A DNA stretch of 64,000 bases from Treponema denticola ATCC 35405 (lineage in GTDB: Bacteria > Spirochaetota > Spirochaetia > Treponematales > Treponemataceae): assembly GCF_000008185.1 (NCBI RefSeq), contig NC_002967.9, positions 1,798,001 through 1,862,000 of the forward strand, in the 5' to 3' direction. The notes beneath the pieces are model-generated. The model saw only the letters and a list, made by a program, of their open reading frames with translations. It was not told the origin of the DNA and searched no databases. Below are positions 7,611 to 15,758 of the stretch, piece by piece. A program made the translations under genes and the position numbers. Position 1 is the stretch's first letter. Each line of letters begins with the position of its first letter.

Positions 7611-8630
7611 TTACACAAAGCCTTCGGGGTGTTTTTTATACCAAGCCCAGCCGTCTTTGCACATTTCTTCAAGGTTGTATTTTGCCTTCCAGTTAAGCTC
7701 TTTGTTGGCCTTGTCGGGGTTTGCACAGGAACGCGGAACATCTCCTGCACGGCGGGCAGCCGGTTTAACGGGAAGATCGATACCGGAGGCTTTTTTAAAG
7801 GCGTTTACTATGTCTAAAACCGAATAACCGATTCCTGTTCCGAGGTTATAGACATCAAAGCCCTTAAAACCTGAGGCGATTTTTTCTATGGCGACAGTAT
7901 GTCCCGACGCAAGATCCAAAATATGGATATAGTCGCGGATACAGGTACCGTCAGGGGTGTCATAGTCGTTTCCGAAAACGTTTAAATGAGGCAGTTTGCC
8001 CAAAGCTACTTGAGCGATATATGGGAAAAGGTTATTGGGAATACCGGAAGGAAGTTCCCCTATATCGGCACTTTTATGGGCTCCTATGGGATTAAAATAA
8101 CGCAAAGCAATAATACTCAAATCCTTATCCGAAAAGGCCGTATCCTTTAAAATTTCTTCGGACATAAGCTTTGTTCTTCCGTAAGGATTTGCAGCAGAAA
8201 TAGGAGAATTTTCAGGTATTGGCACAACTTTTGCGTCGCCGTAGACTGTAGCCGAAGAACTGAATATAAAATTTTTTACCTTGTGCTCCTGCATGGCAAG
8301 CAAAAGATTGACAAGCCCGGAAATATTGTTTTCATAGTATTTTAAGGGCTTTTCTACGGACTCCCCTACGGCCTTATATGCGGCAAGGTGAATTACTGCA
8401 TCAATAGAGGTACTTTTAAAAAAGTTAAAAAGCTTTTCCTTGTCCTTTATATCTATTTGTACAAGCTCCAATTTTTTAGAGCATATTTTTTCCAATACGG
8501 GAATTATTTTAGGTGAAGAATTAGAAAAATTATCCAAAATAATAGGCTCATAGCCTTTTTCGCATAAATCTGCAACGATGTGGGAGCCTATAAATCCGGC
8601 TCCTCCTGTAACCAATACTCTTTTAATCAA
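7611..8630 (-). CDS. galE: UDP-glucose 4-epimerase
   Basis: This 339-aa short-chain dehydrogenase-type epimerase interconverts UDP-glucose and UDP-galactose. It has the NAD-binding GGAGFIGSH (residues ~9-17), the catalytic SSSATVYG and the YGRTK pair (Tyr and Lys), and the ALRYFNPIGAH motif. The C-terminal region NPDKANKELNWKAKY matches the family. The chosen start is a TTG preceded by AGGGG at good spacing; no ATG fits better. The IS30 element lies directly downstream. Sugar-nucleotide supply for surface glycans is the likely role. Confidence 0.95.
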   Translation of the reverse strand: MIKRVLVTGGAGFIGSHIVADLCEKGYEPIILDNFSNSSPKIIPVLEKICSKKLELVQIDIKDKEKLFNFFKSTSIDAVIHLAAYKAVGESVEKPLKYYENNISGLVNLLLAMQEHKVKNFIFSSSATVYGDAKVVPIPENSPISAANPYGRTKLMSEEILKDTAFSDKDLSIIALRYFNPIGAHKSADIGELPSGIPNNLFPYIAQVALGKLPHLNVFGNDYDTPDGTCIRDYIHILDLASGHTVAIEKIASGFKGFDVYNLGTGIGYSVLDIVNAFKKASGIDLPVKPAARRAGDVPRSCANPDKANKELNWKAKYNLEEMCKDGWAWYKKHPEGFV

Positions 8631-8674
8631 AATTAACCCCTAAAAATTAAACTTACACACTCAAACACAAATAA

Positions 8675-8710
8675 GGCCTCCTAAAAATAAACCTTTACTT
8701 TTAGAAGGCC
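8675..8710 (-). terminator. Terminator-like hairpin after the superoxide reductase gene
   Basis: A GGCCTTCTAAAA / TTTTAGGAGGCC stem with one mismatch lies between the superoxide reductase stop and galE. On the minus strand it is followed by TTATTTGTGTTT, giving a modest T-rich tail. It would separate the two genes. Confidence 0.6.
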
Positions 8711-8726
8711 GACAAAAACTTAAACC

Positions 8727-9113
8727 TTATTTGCCTGACCAAACGCCGTGAAGATTACAGAATTCGTAAGCTTCAATAACCTTGTCATCTGAAGTTAAGG
8801 AGAATTCAACTTCTGGAGCACCTGTAACGGCTAACTCCTTAAATTGAAGGCCTTTTTCCGTCTTGAGGCACACCCAAGCTATATGATGCTCTTCGGTCAT
8901 AGGATGGGCAACGGAGCCTACTTTGACCTTCACGGTGTTTCCGTTTACTTCAACTACAGGCACGTGCTTTTCTTTTGCAGCATCAACACTTCCGATTTTA
9001 ACGGCTGAAAGTTTTTCCCCGCAGCATGAAACTTCAGCATCAGGACAGCAGTCAATTCCGATAATAGTTCCTTTTTTCTCTTTACATAAAAAAAAGCTTA
9101 TTTCTTTGCTCAT
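8727..9113 (-). CDS. Superoxide reductase (neelaredoxin/desulfoferrodoxin type)
   Basis: This 128-aa non-haem iron enzyme reduces superoxide to hydrogen peroxide without making oxygen, which suits an anaerobe. The active-site (centre II) ligands are all visible: His50 in EKHVP, His70, His76, and Cys119 plus His122 in CNLHGVW. The N-terminal desulforedoxin-like domain is degenerate: Cys10, Cys30 and Cys31 remain, but the second Cys of the usual CxxC is Lys13. Centre I is therefore probably not formed, as known for the Treponema pallidum enzyme. AGGAG precedes the ATG. A terminator-like hairpin follows. Confidence 0.93.
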   Translation of the reverse strand: MSKEISFFLCKEKKGTIIGIDCCPDAEVSCCGEKLSAVKIGSVDAAKEKHVPVVEVNGNTVKVKVGSVAHPMTEEHHIAWVCLKTEKGLQFKELAVTGAPEVEFSLTSDDKVIEAYEFCNLHGVWSGK

Positions 9114-9185
9114 TAGTCATACTCCTAAAATTTATGAATTTACAGAATAAAATCCGCAATACACATAATATAACAAAAAAAGGGC

Positions 9186-9214
9186 TTGACGTAAAGTCAA
9201 AAATACGATATTAT
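9186..9214 (+). promoter_or_regulatory. Promoter of tRNA-Val
   Basis: TTGACG (9186-9191) and TATTAT (9209-9214) are separated by 17 bp and lie 23 bp before the tRNA. This is a near-consensus sigma-70 promoter. Confidence 0.8.
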
Positions 9215-9237
9215 CTGACTATCTTTAAAGAATTTAA

Positions 9238-9311
9238 GGGCAATTAGCTCAGTTGGTTAGAGTACAAGCATGACACGCTTGGGGTCACTGGTTCGATTCC
9301 AGTATTGCCCA
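9238..9311 (+). tRNA. tRNA-Val (anticodon GAC)
   Basis: The sequence folds into a standard cloverleaf. The acceptor is GGGCAAT/ATTGCCC, the D stem GCTC/GAGT, and the anticodon stem CAAGC/GCTTG with loop ATGACAC (anticodon GAC). The T stem is ACTGG/CCAGT around TTCGATT. The discriminator base is A, and CCA is not encoded. It is the only plus-strand gene in the window that I can support, and it marks the border between the housekeeping block and the accessory genes. Confidence 0.95.
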
Positions 9312-9317
9312 TTTTTA

Positions 9318-9342
9318 TAAGTCTATATCCAATATAGACTTA
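9318..9342 (+). terminator. Hairpin following tRNA-Val
   Basis: A perfect 11-bp stem, TAAGTCTATAT / ATATAGACTTA with a 3-nt loop, lies 6 bp after the tRNA. CAGGTTTT follows, so the T-run is short. It may terminate the tRNA transcript. Confidence 0.5.
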
Positions 9343-9432
9343 CAGGTTTTCAATCCCCTTGGAGACTTCACTTTCTTTTCTCTTTTTGATGGGCTGTCGC
9401 ATAAAATGTCGTACAAATCATTATAAACTTTA

Positions 9433-10008
9433 TTAACTATTCTTCATTGCGACCCCGACTATTACCGGAACTATTTGCAGGGCAAAGGCTATAAAAAGAG
9501 AAATCAATATTCTTGGCATAATGCGTGCTTTCCGAACAATTTTTTGTAATTTGATTAAGTCTTGTGATTCTCCCGTTAAATCTAAATTGGAAAATTCCAA
9601 AAAACTTTGTTGATATAAATATATATCGGAGCCGTAAAAACCTCGTGGAGGCATACCCGCACCAAATTTGATAAAGCCTTCCAACAAAGCATCACAAAGA
9701 CCTTCGTGCCTTCCTGTCGAACTAAGATGAACAATAATTTCTTGTACATTTGAATAGGTTTTATGCTCACACACTACAAGATAAATCAAAAAAAACGCAC
9801 CTAAAACCCAAACAATAATAGGTATAAAAACAAAATCTAAATAATATGAATTTATGCCTACCAATATCTCAATGAATATAATCGTTGTTATTAATCCCAT
9901 ATTTAAAAAACAGGTATCAAGTGAAATCATATATTTTTTGACACCCCTAATCATTAAAAACAGAGAAAGAAAAAAAACAACACTTAAAAAAATAATTAAA
10001 AATATCAA
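9433..10008 (-). CDS. Unknown integral membrane protein
   Basis: I do not recognise this 191-aa protein. Hydrophobic segments lie near residues 2-20, 34-52 and 58-80, and a last one near 167-187. The cytosolic-type loop between them (~85-160) contains CDALLEGFIKFGAG and is moderately charged. It is the leftmost gene of a run of small minus-strand genes that resemble integron cassette genes in style and AT content, but no attC is visible beside it. It ends 120 bp from the tRNA hairpin. Confidence 0.6.
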   Translation of the reverse strand: MIFLIIFLSVVFFLSLFLMIRGVKKYMISLDTCFLNMGLITTIIFIEILVGINSYYLDFVFIPIIVWVLGAFFLIYLVVCEHKTYSNVQEIIVHLSSTGRHEGLCDALLEGFIKFGAGMPPRGFYGSDIYLYQQSFLEFSNLDLTGESQDLIKLQKIVRKARIMPRILISLFIAFALQIVPVIVGVAMKNS

Positions 10009-10069
10009 TTTATTTCAACTCCGTTATTAGTACTGAAACTCTTATGGGTAAATATTATTTTTTGATAAC

Positions 10070-10654
10070 TCATAAAAATTTTATACCCATATGAGTCATC
10101 AAAACAGCTAATACTAAAATACAACAAATAAACACAAAAATATAGCTAAAAAACATATTCATTATTATTGAAAAAATAAGGAAAACATTATTAAATACAC
10201 CTTGTTTTTGCACTTTACCTAAAGGCGTAATTTCTATAGGAAGCTCAATACTTATACCCATAAATTCATAAAAGAATACTTCTATATTTTTATCTGAATC
10301 ATAATTCCCAATATATATCACAGCATTATCAGGATAATTATTTAACTTAAATTTATAACTATCTTCACTATTTAAACGGTTTTTAATATTTTTAAAATAT
10401 AAATCTTCTTCATTTTTAAATTTATCTTTATGTATTATGCCTCCATAAAGAAAGGATCCATTTCCTGAAAAACTCACAAAGATATAATTATTATTTACAA
10501 AATAAACTTCAAAATCCTGTATTCTATCTATAAAATAAGATTCTGCCTTGTTATTATTATTTAAGTAAATACTTGTAAATATTATAATCAGTATTAAGCT
10601 AAGAGTTAGTATCAATAAAAGAAAATAAAGTTTTTTAAACTGTAATTTTAACAT
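10070..10654 (-). CDS. Unknown protein with N- and C-terminal membrane segments
   Basis: This 194-aa protein has one hydrophobic segment near residues 10-30 and a longer one near 155-188. A predicted extracytoplasmic middle domain is rich in Asn, Tyr and Asp. No known domain is evident. Its Asn/Lys/Ile-rich composition reflects an AT-rich gene, unlike the housekeeping genes to the left. It starts 24 bp after the preceding secreted protein gene, so the two may be co-transcribed. Confidence 0.55.
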   Translation of the reverse strand: MLKLQFKKLYFLLLILTLSLILIIIFTSIYLNNNNKAESYFIDRIQDFEVYFVNNNYIFVSFSGNGSFLYGGIIHKDKFKNEEDLYFKNIKNRLNSEDSYKFKLNNYPDNAVIYIGNYDSDKNIEVFFYEFMGISIELPIEITPLGKVQKQGVFNNVFLIFSIIMNMFFSYIFVFICCILVLAVLMTHMGIKFL

Positions 10655-10678
10655 AGCAGCTACTAAATTACTCTTATA

Positions 10679-11254
10679 TTAAAATTCTCTTTTAAAGCTA
10701 TAATATTTCACGGTTTCAAATTCTTTCAATGACTTAGGATCAATATAAATTCCTATCAGTATTTTCTCTAGCATCAATTTTATATCAAAGGCTTCACGAA
10801 TCGACAAGTAAGATCCGGTTATTTCATCTATTTTTATCACCTGCACAATTTTTTGAGTGCCTATATCTATAAAAATAAATTTTTCAAAACCGTCACTGCA
10901 AACCAAAATATTATCATCAGGAAACACCGTCAAAATATTTTCAATAAAATTCGATATTGATTTTGTCTTAGAATTATAGATATATGAACCATTAAAAGGG
11001 GATCCAAAAGGAATATATATTTCTATAATGTCATTTCCATACCAGAACACTTGCGGTCCATAATAACATTCAGTTTCAATAATTAATATTTCTTTGTTAT
11101 CTTCAATAAAATAATATTTTCCACTACCATGATACTCATCGCCTCTGTATATAACAACATTTCCATTTAACGGGTTTATAAATTTTGCTTCGTAAGAATA
11201 GACACTTATAATACACAAACTAAAAAAAATCAAAAGTAAAAATGTTTTTTTCAT
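10679..11254 (-). CDS. Unknown secreted protein
   Basis: This ~191-aa protein has a clear signal peptide (MKKTFLLLIFFSLCIISVYS) and no other membrane segment, so it is probably exported. I chose the ATG at 11254 because GGAG precedes it at good spacing; a GTG two codons earlier is also open. The mature part is rich in beta-type residues (FINPLNGNVVIYRG, YYFIEDNKEILIIET). No family is recognised. The neighbouring 194-aa gene follows closely. Confidence 0.55.
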   Translation of the reverse strand: MKKTFLLLIFFSLCIISVYSYEAKFINPLNGNVVIYRGDEYHGSGKYYFIEDNKEILIIETECYYGPQVFWYGNDIIEIYIPFGSPFNGSYIYNSKTKSISNFIENILTVFPDDNILVCSDGFEKFIFIDIGTQKIVQVIKIDEITGSYLSIREAFDIKLMLEKILIGIYIDPKSLKEFETVKYYSFKREF

Positions 11255-11292
11255 ATTCACTCCATCAAATTAACAGAATTTGATTGTAAGGC

Positions 11293-11958
11293 TTACATAT
11301 CTTTTAAATCCCATTCATTTAAAAATTCCAAAATAAAGTCTTTCATATACGATTCTCTTTTTTCTGCAATTTTTTTTGCCGTATCGGTACTCATCAAATC
11401 TTTAATATAAAATAGCTTTTCATAAAAATGGTTAATTGTAGTCGATACATGATTTTGATATTCCTCTTTTCCCATACCCATACGGGGCCGGATAGACGGA
11501 TCATAGATTGGTCTATTATGGCTTCCGCCATAAGCAAATGCTCTTGCTATCCCTATCGCACCTAAAGCATCTAATCTATCTGCATCTTGAACGCACATCC
11601 CTTCAATTGAAGACGGCTTATTAGAATCTTTACCGGTAAACGAAACTTCTTCAATAATAGAAACAATAGTTTTACATAGAGCATCGCTTATTTTTTTAGA
11701 TTTCATGAATGAAACAGCTCTATCTTTATTTGCAGTTGTGTGCGGCGAAAGTTTGCGGTCATCTACATCATGTAATAAGGCCGCCAATTGAACAATAAAA
11801 ATATCGGCAGTTTCCTTTTCCGCAATGTAAGTTGCCGTACGAAACACTCTCATTGTATGAAAAAAATCATGACCGCTAAAATCTTCTCTAAATATACTTT
11901 CTACATATTTTTCCGCATCGTGAATGATTTTTACTTTAAATTTTTCTTCACCAGTCAT
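11293..11958 (-). CDS. HD-domain phosphohydrolase
   Basis: This 221-aa protein is an HD-superfamily metal-dependent phosphohydrolase of the YedJ-like type. The metal ligands are visible as H in GHDFFHTMRVFRTA, the HD pair in AALLHDVDDRK and D in QDADRLDALGAIGIARAF. The last motif is typical of this subgroup. The natural substrate of such proteins is generally unknown but is a nucleotide or phosphomonoester. It lies 11 bp downstream of the DUF2087 gene and may share its transcript. Confidence 0.85.
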   Translation of the reverse strand: MTGEEKFKVKIIHDAEKYVESIFREDFSGHDFFHTMRVFRTATYIAEKETADIFIVQLAALLHDVDDRKLSPHTTANKDRAVSFMKSKKISDALCKTIVSIIEEVSFTGKDSNKPSSIEGMCVQDADRLDALGAIGIARAFAYGGSHNRPIYDPSIRPRMGMGKEEYQNHVSTTINHFYEKLFYIKDLMSTDTAKKIAEKRESYMKDFILEFLNEWDLKDM

Positions 11959-11969
11959 AATAATATCTT

Positions 11970-12260
11970 TTAAATTATAATTTTATTGGTATTAACCCAA
12001 TATTCTTTACAATCAGGTGTCCGCTCCAATAAAAATTTATCAAAAAGTTCACGTCTTAATAGAGCATGGTCATTGAATGTGTGCCAAGTTTTTAAGACTG
12101 CATTCACTTCAACTTCAGAATATTTTTTATTAGGATCGAATTTTCCTTGCAAATATTTTAAGACATTTATTTTATCATAAGTTTTCTTGGGCCATCTGAC
12201 AATACGGCCTTCTTCATCAAGAAATTGTGAAATTTGTTCTTTTAAAATCGGTAAATTCAT
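11970..12260 (-). CDS. DUF2087 domain protein
   Basis: This 96-aa protein matches the DUF2087 pattern: an N-terminal FLDEEGRIVRWPKK, a central LKYLQGKFDPNKKYSEVEVNAVL, and HALLRRELFDKFLLERTPDCKEYWV. In other bacteria this domain is often fused to, or encoded near, helix-turn-helix regulators or acetyltransferases. Its function is not established. It sits between a HAD hydrolase and an HD hydrolase gene, all closely spaced on the minus strand. Confidence 0.75.
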   Translation of the reverse strand: MNLPILKEQISQFLDEEGRIVRWPKKTYDKINVLKYLQGKFDPNKKYSEVEVNAVLKTWHTFNDHALLRRELFDKFLLERTPDCKEYWVNTNKIII

Positions 12261-12274
12261 AAAACTATTTTTAT

Positions 12275-12994
12275 TTAATTATCAATAAGTTCCATAAAAT
12301 TATTTATATAAAAATCGGCTTGATGTTGTTTATACTTTTTATCTTTATCGTATAAACAGGTTTTTAATCCTACGGCTTTTGCACCTATAACATCGACTTT
12401 TTCATTATCGCCCACCATAAGCGTTTCTGAAATTTTTGCATTTAGCGACATAAGAGCTCGTAAAAAAATAGAAGAATGAGGCTTCATATAGGTATTTTCA
12501 TAACTGAAAGTATAATTATCAATAAATAAATCAAGCCCCTCTCTCTTAAAAATTTCAAGATATATTTCTTTGGGGTACATAATGTTTGAAACAACACCGA
12601 TTTTACACTTCTTTTCTTTTAAAAATTTAAGGCAATCAATCACTCCTTCATTCGGATGAGCATAATTATAAAAATCAAGATAATCTTTTTTCAATATCTC
12701 AATAATTTCATTATAAGAAATATGTATACCCAACTCTCCAAATTTTAAAAACAAGGCTTCACAAATACGGTATTCCAGTCTTTTAATTTTACGCTCTTTT
12801 TCAACATAGTCATACCAAGGTAAAATAACTTCTTTGTCTATTTTATCGGCAATAGACTGTCCATAGATACCAGAGATATGACTAGTCATGCGTTTATGAC
12901 CGTTTTTAAGTATTTCACTTTCATTCCATTTCGAATTATGGAATTCCAATAAGGTAGAACCCATATCAAAAAGGTAAGATGTATATTGCTTCAT
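12275..12994 (-). CDS. HAD-superfamily hydrolase
   Basis: This 239-aa protein is a HAD-type phosphatase. Motif I is FDMGSTL, so the usual second Asp is replaced by Gly. Motif II is VVSN, motif III has the Lys in MKPHSS, and motif IV is MVGDNEKVDVIGAKAVGL. The loss of the second Asp of motif I may reduce phosphatase activity; some natural HAD proteins share this change. Its ATG lies inside the end of a truncated methyltransferase frame, whose AGGGAG now serves as ribosome-binding site. Confidence 0.8.
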   Translation of the reverse strand: MKQYTSYLFDMGSTLLEFHNSKWNESEILKNGHKRMTSHISGIYGQSIADKIDKEVILPWYDYVEKERKIKRLEYRICEALFLKFGELGIHISYNEIIEILKKDYLDFYNYAHPNEGVIDCLKFLKEKKCKIGVVSNIMYPKEIYLEIFKREGLDLFIDNYTFSYENTYMKPHSSIFLRALMSLNAKISETLMVGDNEKVDVIGAKAVGLKTCLYDKDKKYKQHQADFYINNFMELIDN

Positions 12995-13295
12995 TTAATG
13001 CATCTCCCTGATAAGAAATAATATTTTCAATGCCGACGCTGTTGTTTTTCAGCACTTCAAGATTGGTCTCTACTAATTCAACAGCTGTAACATTATATCC
13101 TTCTTTTGCCAAGGCAATGGAGTATCTACCCGTACCGGCACCAATCTCTAATATCTTCGCTCCGGTTTTTGCATACCGATGAATATAGTTCATTGTAGTG
13201 ATATACTCCAACTGCCCCTGACGGCTTCTGTTTAGCCTGCTGTCTTCATCGATATCATCATAAAACGACCTTAGTATTTCTATTCTTTTACTCAT
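12966..13295 (-). pseudogene. Truncated SAM-dependent methyltransferase
   Basis: The first ~95 residues are a clear class I methyltransferase N-terminus, including motif I ILEIGAGTGRYSIALA and YNVTAVELVETNLEVL. A full enzyme would be about 240 aa. The homologous sequence stops at YQGDAL, after which the frame runs into the start of the HAD hydrolase gene and ends. The junction is near 12,995, so a deletion has probably joined the two genes. The product, if made, lacks the substrate-binding half. Confidence 0.75.
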
Positions 13296-13316
13296 AAGCA
13301 GCTATACGCAATCCTT

Positions 13317-13968
13317 TTATTGATATATATTACATCTAAAATAATTGTCTTCAATTTTTATTATATCAACAATTTTTTCATATTCAAAGGCTTTTTTAAA
13401 TTCATTATATATTTCTTTATTTTCAAATATATCTCCAGATGAATTATATAAAATATCCAAATTATTATTTTTATCATAAATTATAACACTATAATTATCT
13501 AAAAATCCTGGATCCCATATAATTCCTACATAATTATCAAATATTCTTATATTTTCATTTTTTGTATTATCAGCGATATATCTATCAAGTTCTTTTTTAT
13601 ATTTTGTAAATTCTATTTTTAGGGCAATTTTTTCAGATATCTGATTTTTTATTATTAGGAAACTAAACAAAGTGGAAAATAGAATTGGCAGTAAAAAAAA
13701 ATAATTTTCCAATTTTTTTTGTTTTTATAATATTTGTTATTGTAAATAAAATATTTAGAAGTATAATCAGAATTGATAAATTAATGTATATAAGCACTCC
13801 AATAAAACTTAAACTTCTAACTAGGTAAAAAGAAAATATGGATAAAAACATTAGAGCTATATTTGATACTATTATAATTATGTTAAAATATACCTGACTT
13901 TTTTTGGTTTCACTAAAGAGAAACGGAAAATAAATCGCCAATAAAAGAAATATTGTTATAAATATCAT
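13317..13968 (-). pseudogene. Unknown membrane protein gene, probably frameshifted at a homopolymer
   Basis: Two overlapping frames (13663-13968 and 13317-13712) look like one gene. The first encodes four hydrophobic segments, the second a soluble C-terminal domain (RIFDNYVGIIWDPGFLDN). The crossover region contains A9 and T8 runs near 13,690-13,720, ideal for slippage. A single-base change would join them into a ~215-aa protein. Phase variation, programmed frameshifting or a sequencing error cannot be told apart here. No family is recognised. Confidence 0.5.
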
Positions 13969-13992
13969 TTTATATTTTAACCTCCAAGACTA

Positions 13993-14061
13993 TGTATCTA
14001 ATATTGTTTTAAATCTCAATAAGACTTGCACCTGCTGCCGGCGTTAAAGCGAATGTTAGGA
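13993..14061 (-). repeat. Decayed attC site
   Basis: The right half, GCGTTAAAGCGAATGTTAGG, resembles intact attC right arms. The left half, ATCTAATATTGTTTTAA, pairs with it imperfectly, and the AAC of the left core box has become AAT. This is the leftmost attC-like sequence I can see. Confidence 0.45.
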
Positions 14062-14364
14062 CAATATAGTAATTTGTAATTAATTTTTTTCAGCATTTTA
14101 TTTTCCCAATAAATTTTGAGCATCAACCTTACTATTCAATTTGTATTTCAGCAATAAAAGTATCGAAATAACCGCTTCTATATAAGTTGTATATAGTTTA
14201 CTGTAACTGACCGGGTAAAATCAATTTTTCTTTATAAGGATATTATATATTCATTAATTGCTCTATCATCAATGCCAAAGCTATACCTGTTACTATATGT
14301 CTTTGCATTAACTAAAAATTGGTGTGTATAAGCTTGAGCTCTTTACAAAAATTACAGAACATTA
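14062..14364. other. Non-coding stretch, no gene seen
   Basis: About 300 bp of AT-rich sequence between a decayed attC and the SRPBCC-like gene. Only very short frames occur on either strand. It may be a decayed cassette. Confidence 0.4.
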
Positions 14365-14823
14365 TTACTTTACTACCTTTCGAATTTTTATAAGTTTCAA
14401 CCATTTTCTTTGACGATGTTTATAAAAGCAATTAGCCCAAAGCCAAACAATAAATGTTTTCCAACCGGCTCCAATTTCAACTTCATCACTATAATCCGTT
14501 GTTCCATTTCCGTTATCAATCAATTTAATTCTATGATTCCATATAGGTACATGTGTATTGCTTTCGTTTGTATAAATTTCGTCTTTATTAAAATTAATTA
14601 CCTTAATTGTATGAGTTCCATAAGGAATAAAGCTAAACATTTTAAACAAAAACGAAAATGTCCGTCCTTCACTCCAAACGAGTTCCTTGTCGTCCCCAAT
14701 TAGTTTAAATAAAGCATACGGAGACGCAATATATTGCAAAGTTTTTACATCGGTTAATAGTTTAAATACAGAATCAATATCTGACGGAAAAGTACTTTTT
14801 ACATACACTACTTTTGTTTTCAT
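14365..14823 (-). CDS. SRPBCC-like (START-fold) protein
   Basis: This ~152-aa protein resembles the SRPBCC superfamily, whose deep hydrophobic pocket binds lipids or other ligands. The pattern starts with an extended strand and a helix (STFPSDIDSVFKLLTDVKTL) and contains WSEGRTFSFLFKMF, THTIKVINFN and DNGNGTTDYSDEVEIGAG. The last is typical of the fold's beta-sheet. I chose the ATG at 14823 because a G7 run precedes it as ribosome-binding site; an ATG four codons upstream is also open. The ligand is unknown. Confidence 0.6.
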   Translation of the reverse strand: MKTKVVYVKSTFPSDIDSVFKLLTDVKTLQYIASPYALFKLIGDDKELVWSEGRTFSFLFKMFSFIPYGTHTIKVINFNKDEIYTNESNTHVPIWNHRIKLIDNGNGTTDYSDEVEIGAGWKTFIVWLWANCFYKHRQRKWLKLIKIRKVVK

Positions 14824-14946
14824 TATCCCCCCCATTAAAAGTATACAATCTCATCTATAAAAAATGCGGATAGTTATACCTGTTTACTATTTATTTCCAA
14901 GCAACAAAATCACTTACACATTTTCTGAATCGGCCAATTGGCTGTG

Positions 14947-15021
14947 AGCATAACAGCCGCTCAATCTGCAATTGGACATAACTCCATTTGTCGGCTTTGA
15001 AAACGATAGTATATGTTATTC
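14947..15021 (-). repeat. Decayed or atypical attC site
   Basis: Bounded by GCATAAC and GTTATTC, with TTTGTCGGCTTTGAAAACG on the right arm. That arm matches the atypical attC at 53791-53856 (TTGTCGGCTTTGAAAAC). The stem pairing is poor, so the site is probably inactive. Confidence 0.45.
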
Positions 15022-15657
15022 ATTTATACGCTTAGAAATTTCATTAACTTTTTCTTCTATAAGTCTTTTATTTCCAATTTCTATATTATACTTAATTGGA
15101 TTTATTGTAGCTAGTATTAATTTTATAAATTCTTCATTACTTAAACAATTATAATCTTTATCAAAATAACATTTTGATGCATCAGCAAGCCCTATTATTC
15201 CATTTCCAAAATGGGCATTTGAAATCACATAATTATAGCAATCTTTATAGTCAATATTTTTTTCAATATTTCTCATAGTTCCAAAAATTATAATTCTCCG
15301 ATCCATTGTCGTAATTTTTTTATTTCTTTCATCAATCTTTGCAAAATAAAATGTTGCCATTATATATGCCATTTTATTTTTTGAAGAAACAAAATCCATA
15401 ATTAAGGGAAGTTTTTTAAATTTCGGATCTTTATTATTCGTGTAAATATAACTCATAATTTCTATTTGCTTTTCAGTTAGTTCAACTGTAGTTTCATTCT
15501 TTATATTTTCATACTTTATTTTTATACCTTTCTTATTAATATATATATTTAAAAAAATATATAAGAATAAACAACACAATAGCATAAATAAAAGTAAATA
15601 AAGAAATATTTTTATAACTAAAGATCTTATATTCTTTTTACTTAGTGCTAATTCCAT
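15016..15657 (-). CDS. Membrane-anchored protein with a partial GT51-like region
   Basis: This ~213-aa protein has one strong transmembrane segment near residues 18-40. The C-terminal half contains HFGNGIIGLADASKCYF and LSNEEFIKLILATINP. This resembles the end of peptidoglycan glycosyltransferases (GT51: FGxGxxGxxxAxxxYF, then ...LxxAExAxLAxxxxxP). The catalytic Glu-containing N-terminal motifs of GT51 are not visible, so it is likely inactive or repurposed. The ATG at 15657 is chosen because GGAG precedes it. The resemblance is my reading and needs a profile search. Confidence 0.45.
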   Translation of the reverse strand: MELALSKKNIRSLVIKIFLYLLLFMLLCCLFLYIFLNIYINKKGIKIKYENIKNETTVELTEKQIEIMSYIYTNNKDPKFKKLPLIMDFVSSKNKMAYIMATFYFAKIDERNKKITTMDRRIIIFGTMRNIEKNIDYKDCYNYVISNAHFGNGIIGLADASKCYFDKDYNCLSNEEFIKLILATINPIKYNIEIGNKRLIEEKVNEISKRINE

Positions 15658-15682
15658 TTTTTCTCCAGATCCTACCTGTACT

Positions 15683-15751
15683 GTACACATACATTATTTT
15701 AAACCAAAAATGAGCTTGATCCAGTTATCAGCGCTAAAGCAGATGTTAGAC
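15683..15751 (-). repeat. Decayed attC site
   Basis: The right arm ATCAGCGCTAAAGCAGATGTTAGAC is close to functional right arms, and the core box GTTAGAC is intact. The left side (GTACACATACATTATTTTAA) has lost its AAC core and most pairing. Confidence 0.5.
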
Positions 15752-15758
15752 GCTAATC

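Noticed and set aside
12966-13295. A natural methyltransferase-HAD bifunctional gene
   Set aside because: The HAD part is in a different frame and begins with its own ATG; the methyltransferase lacks its second half.
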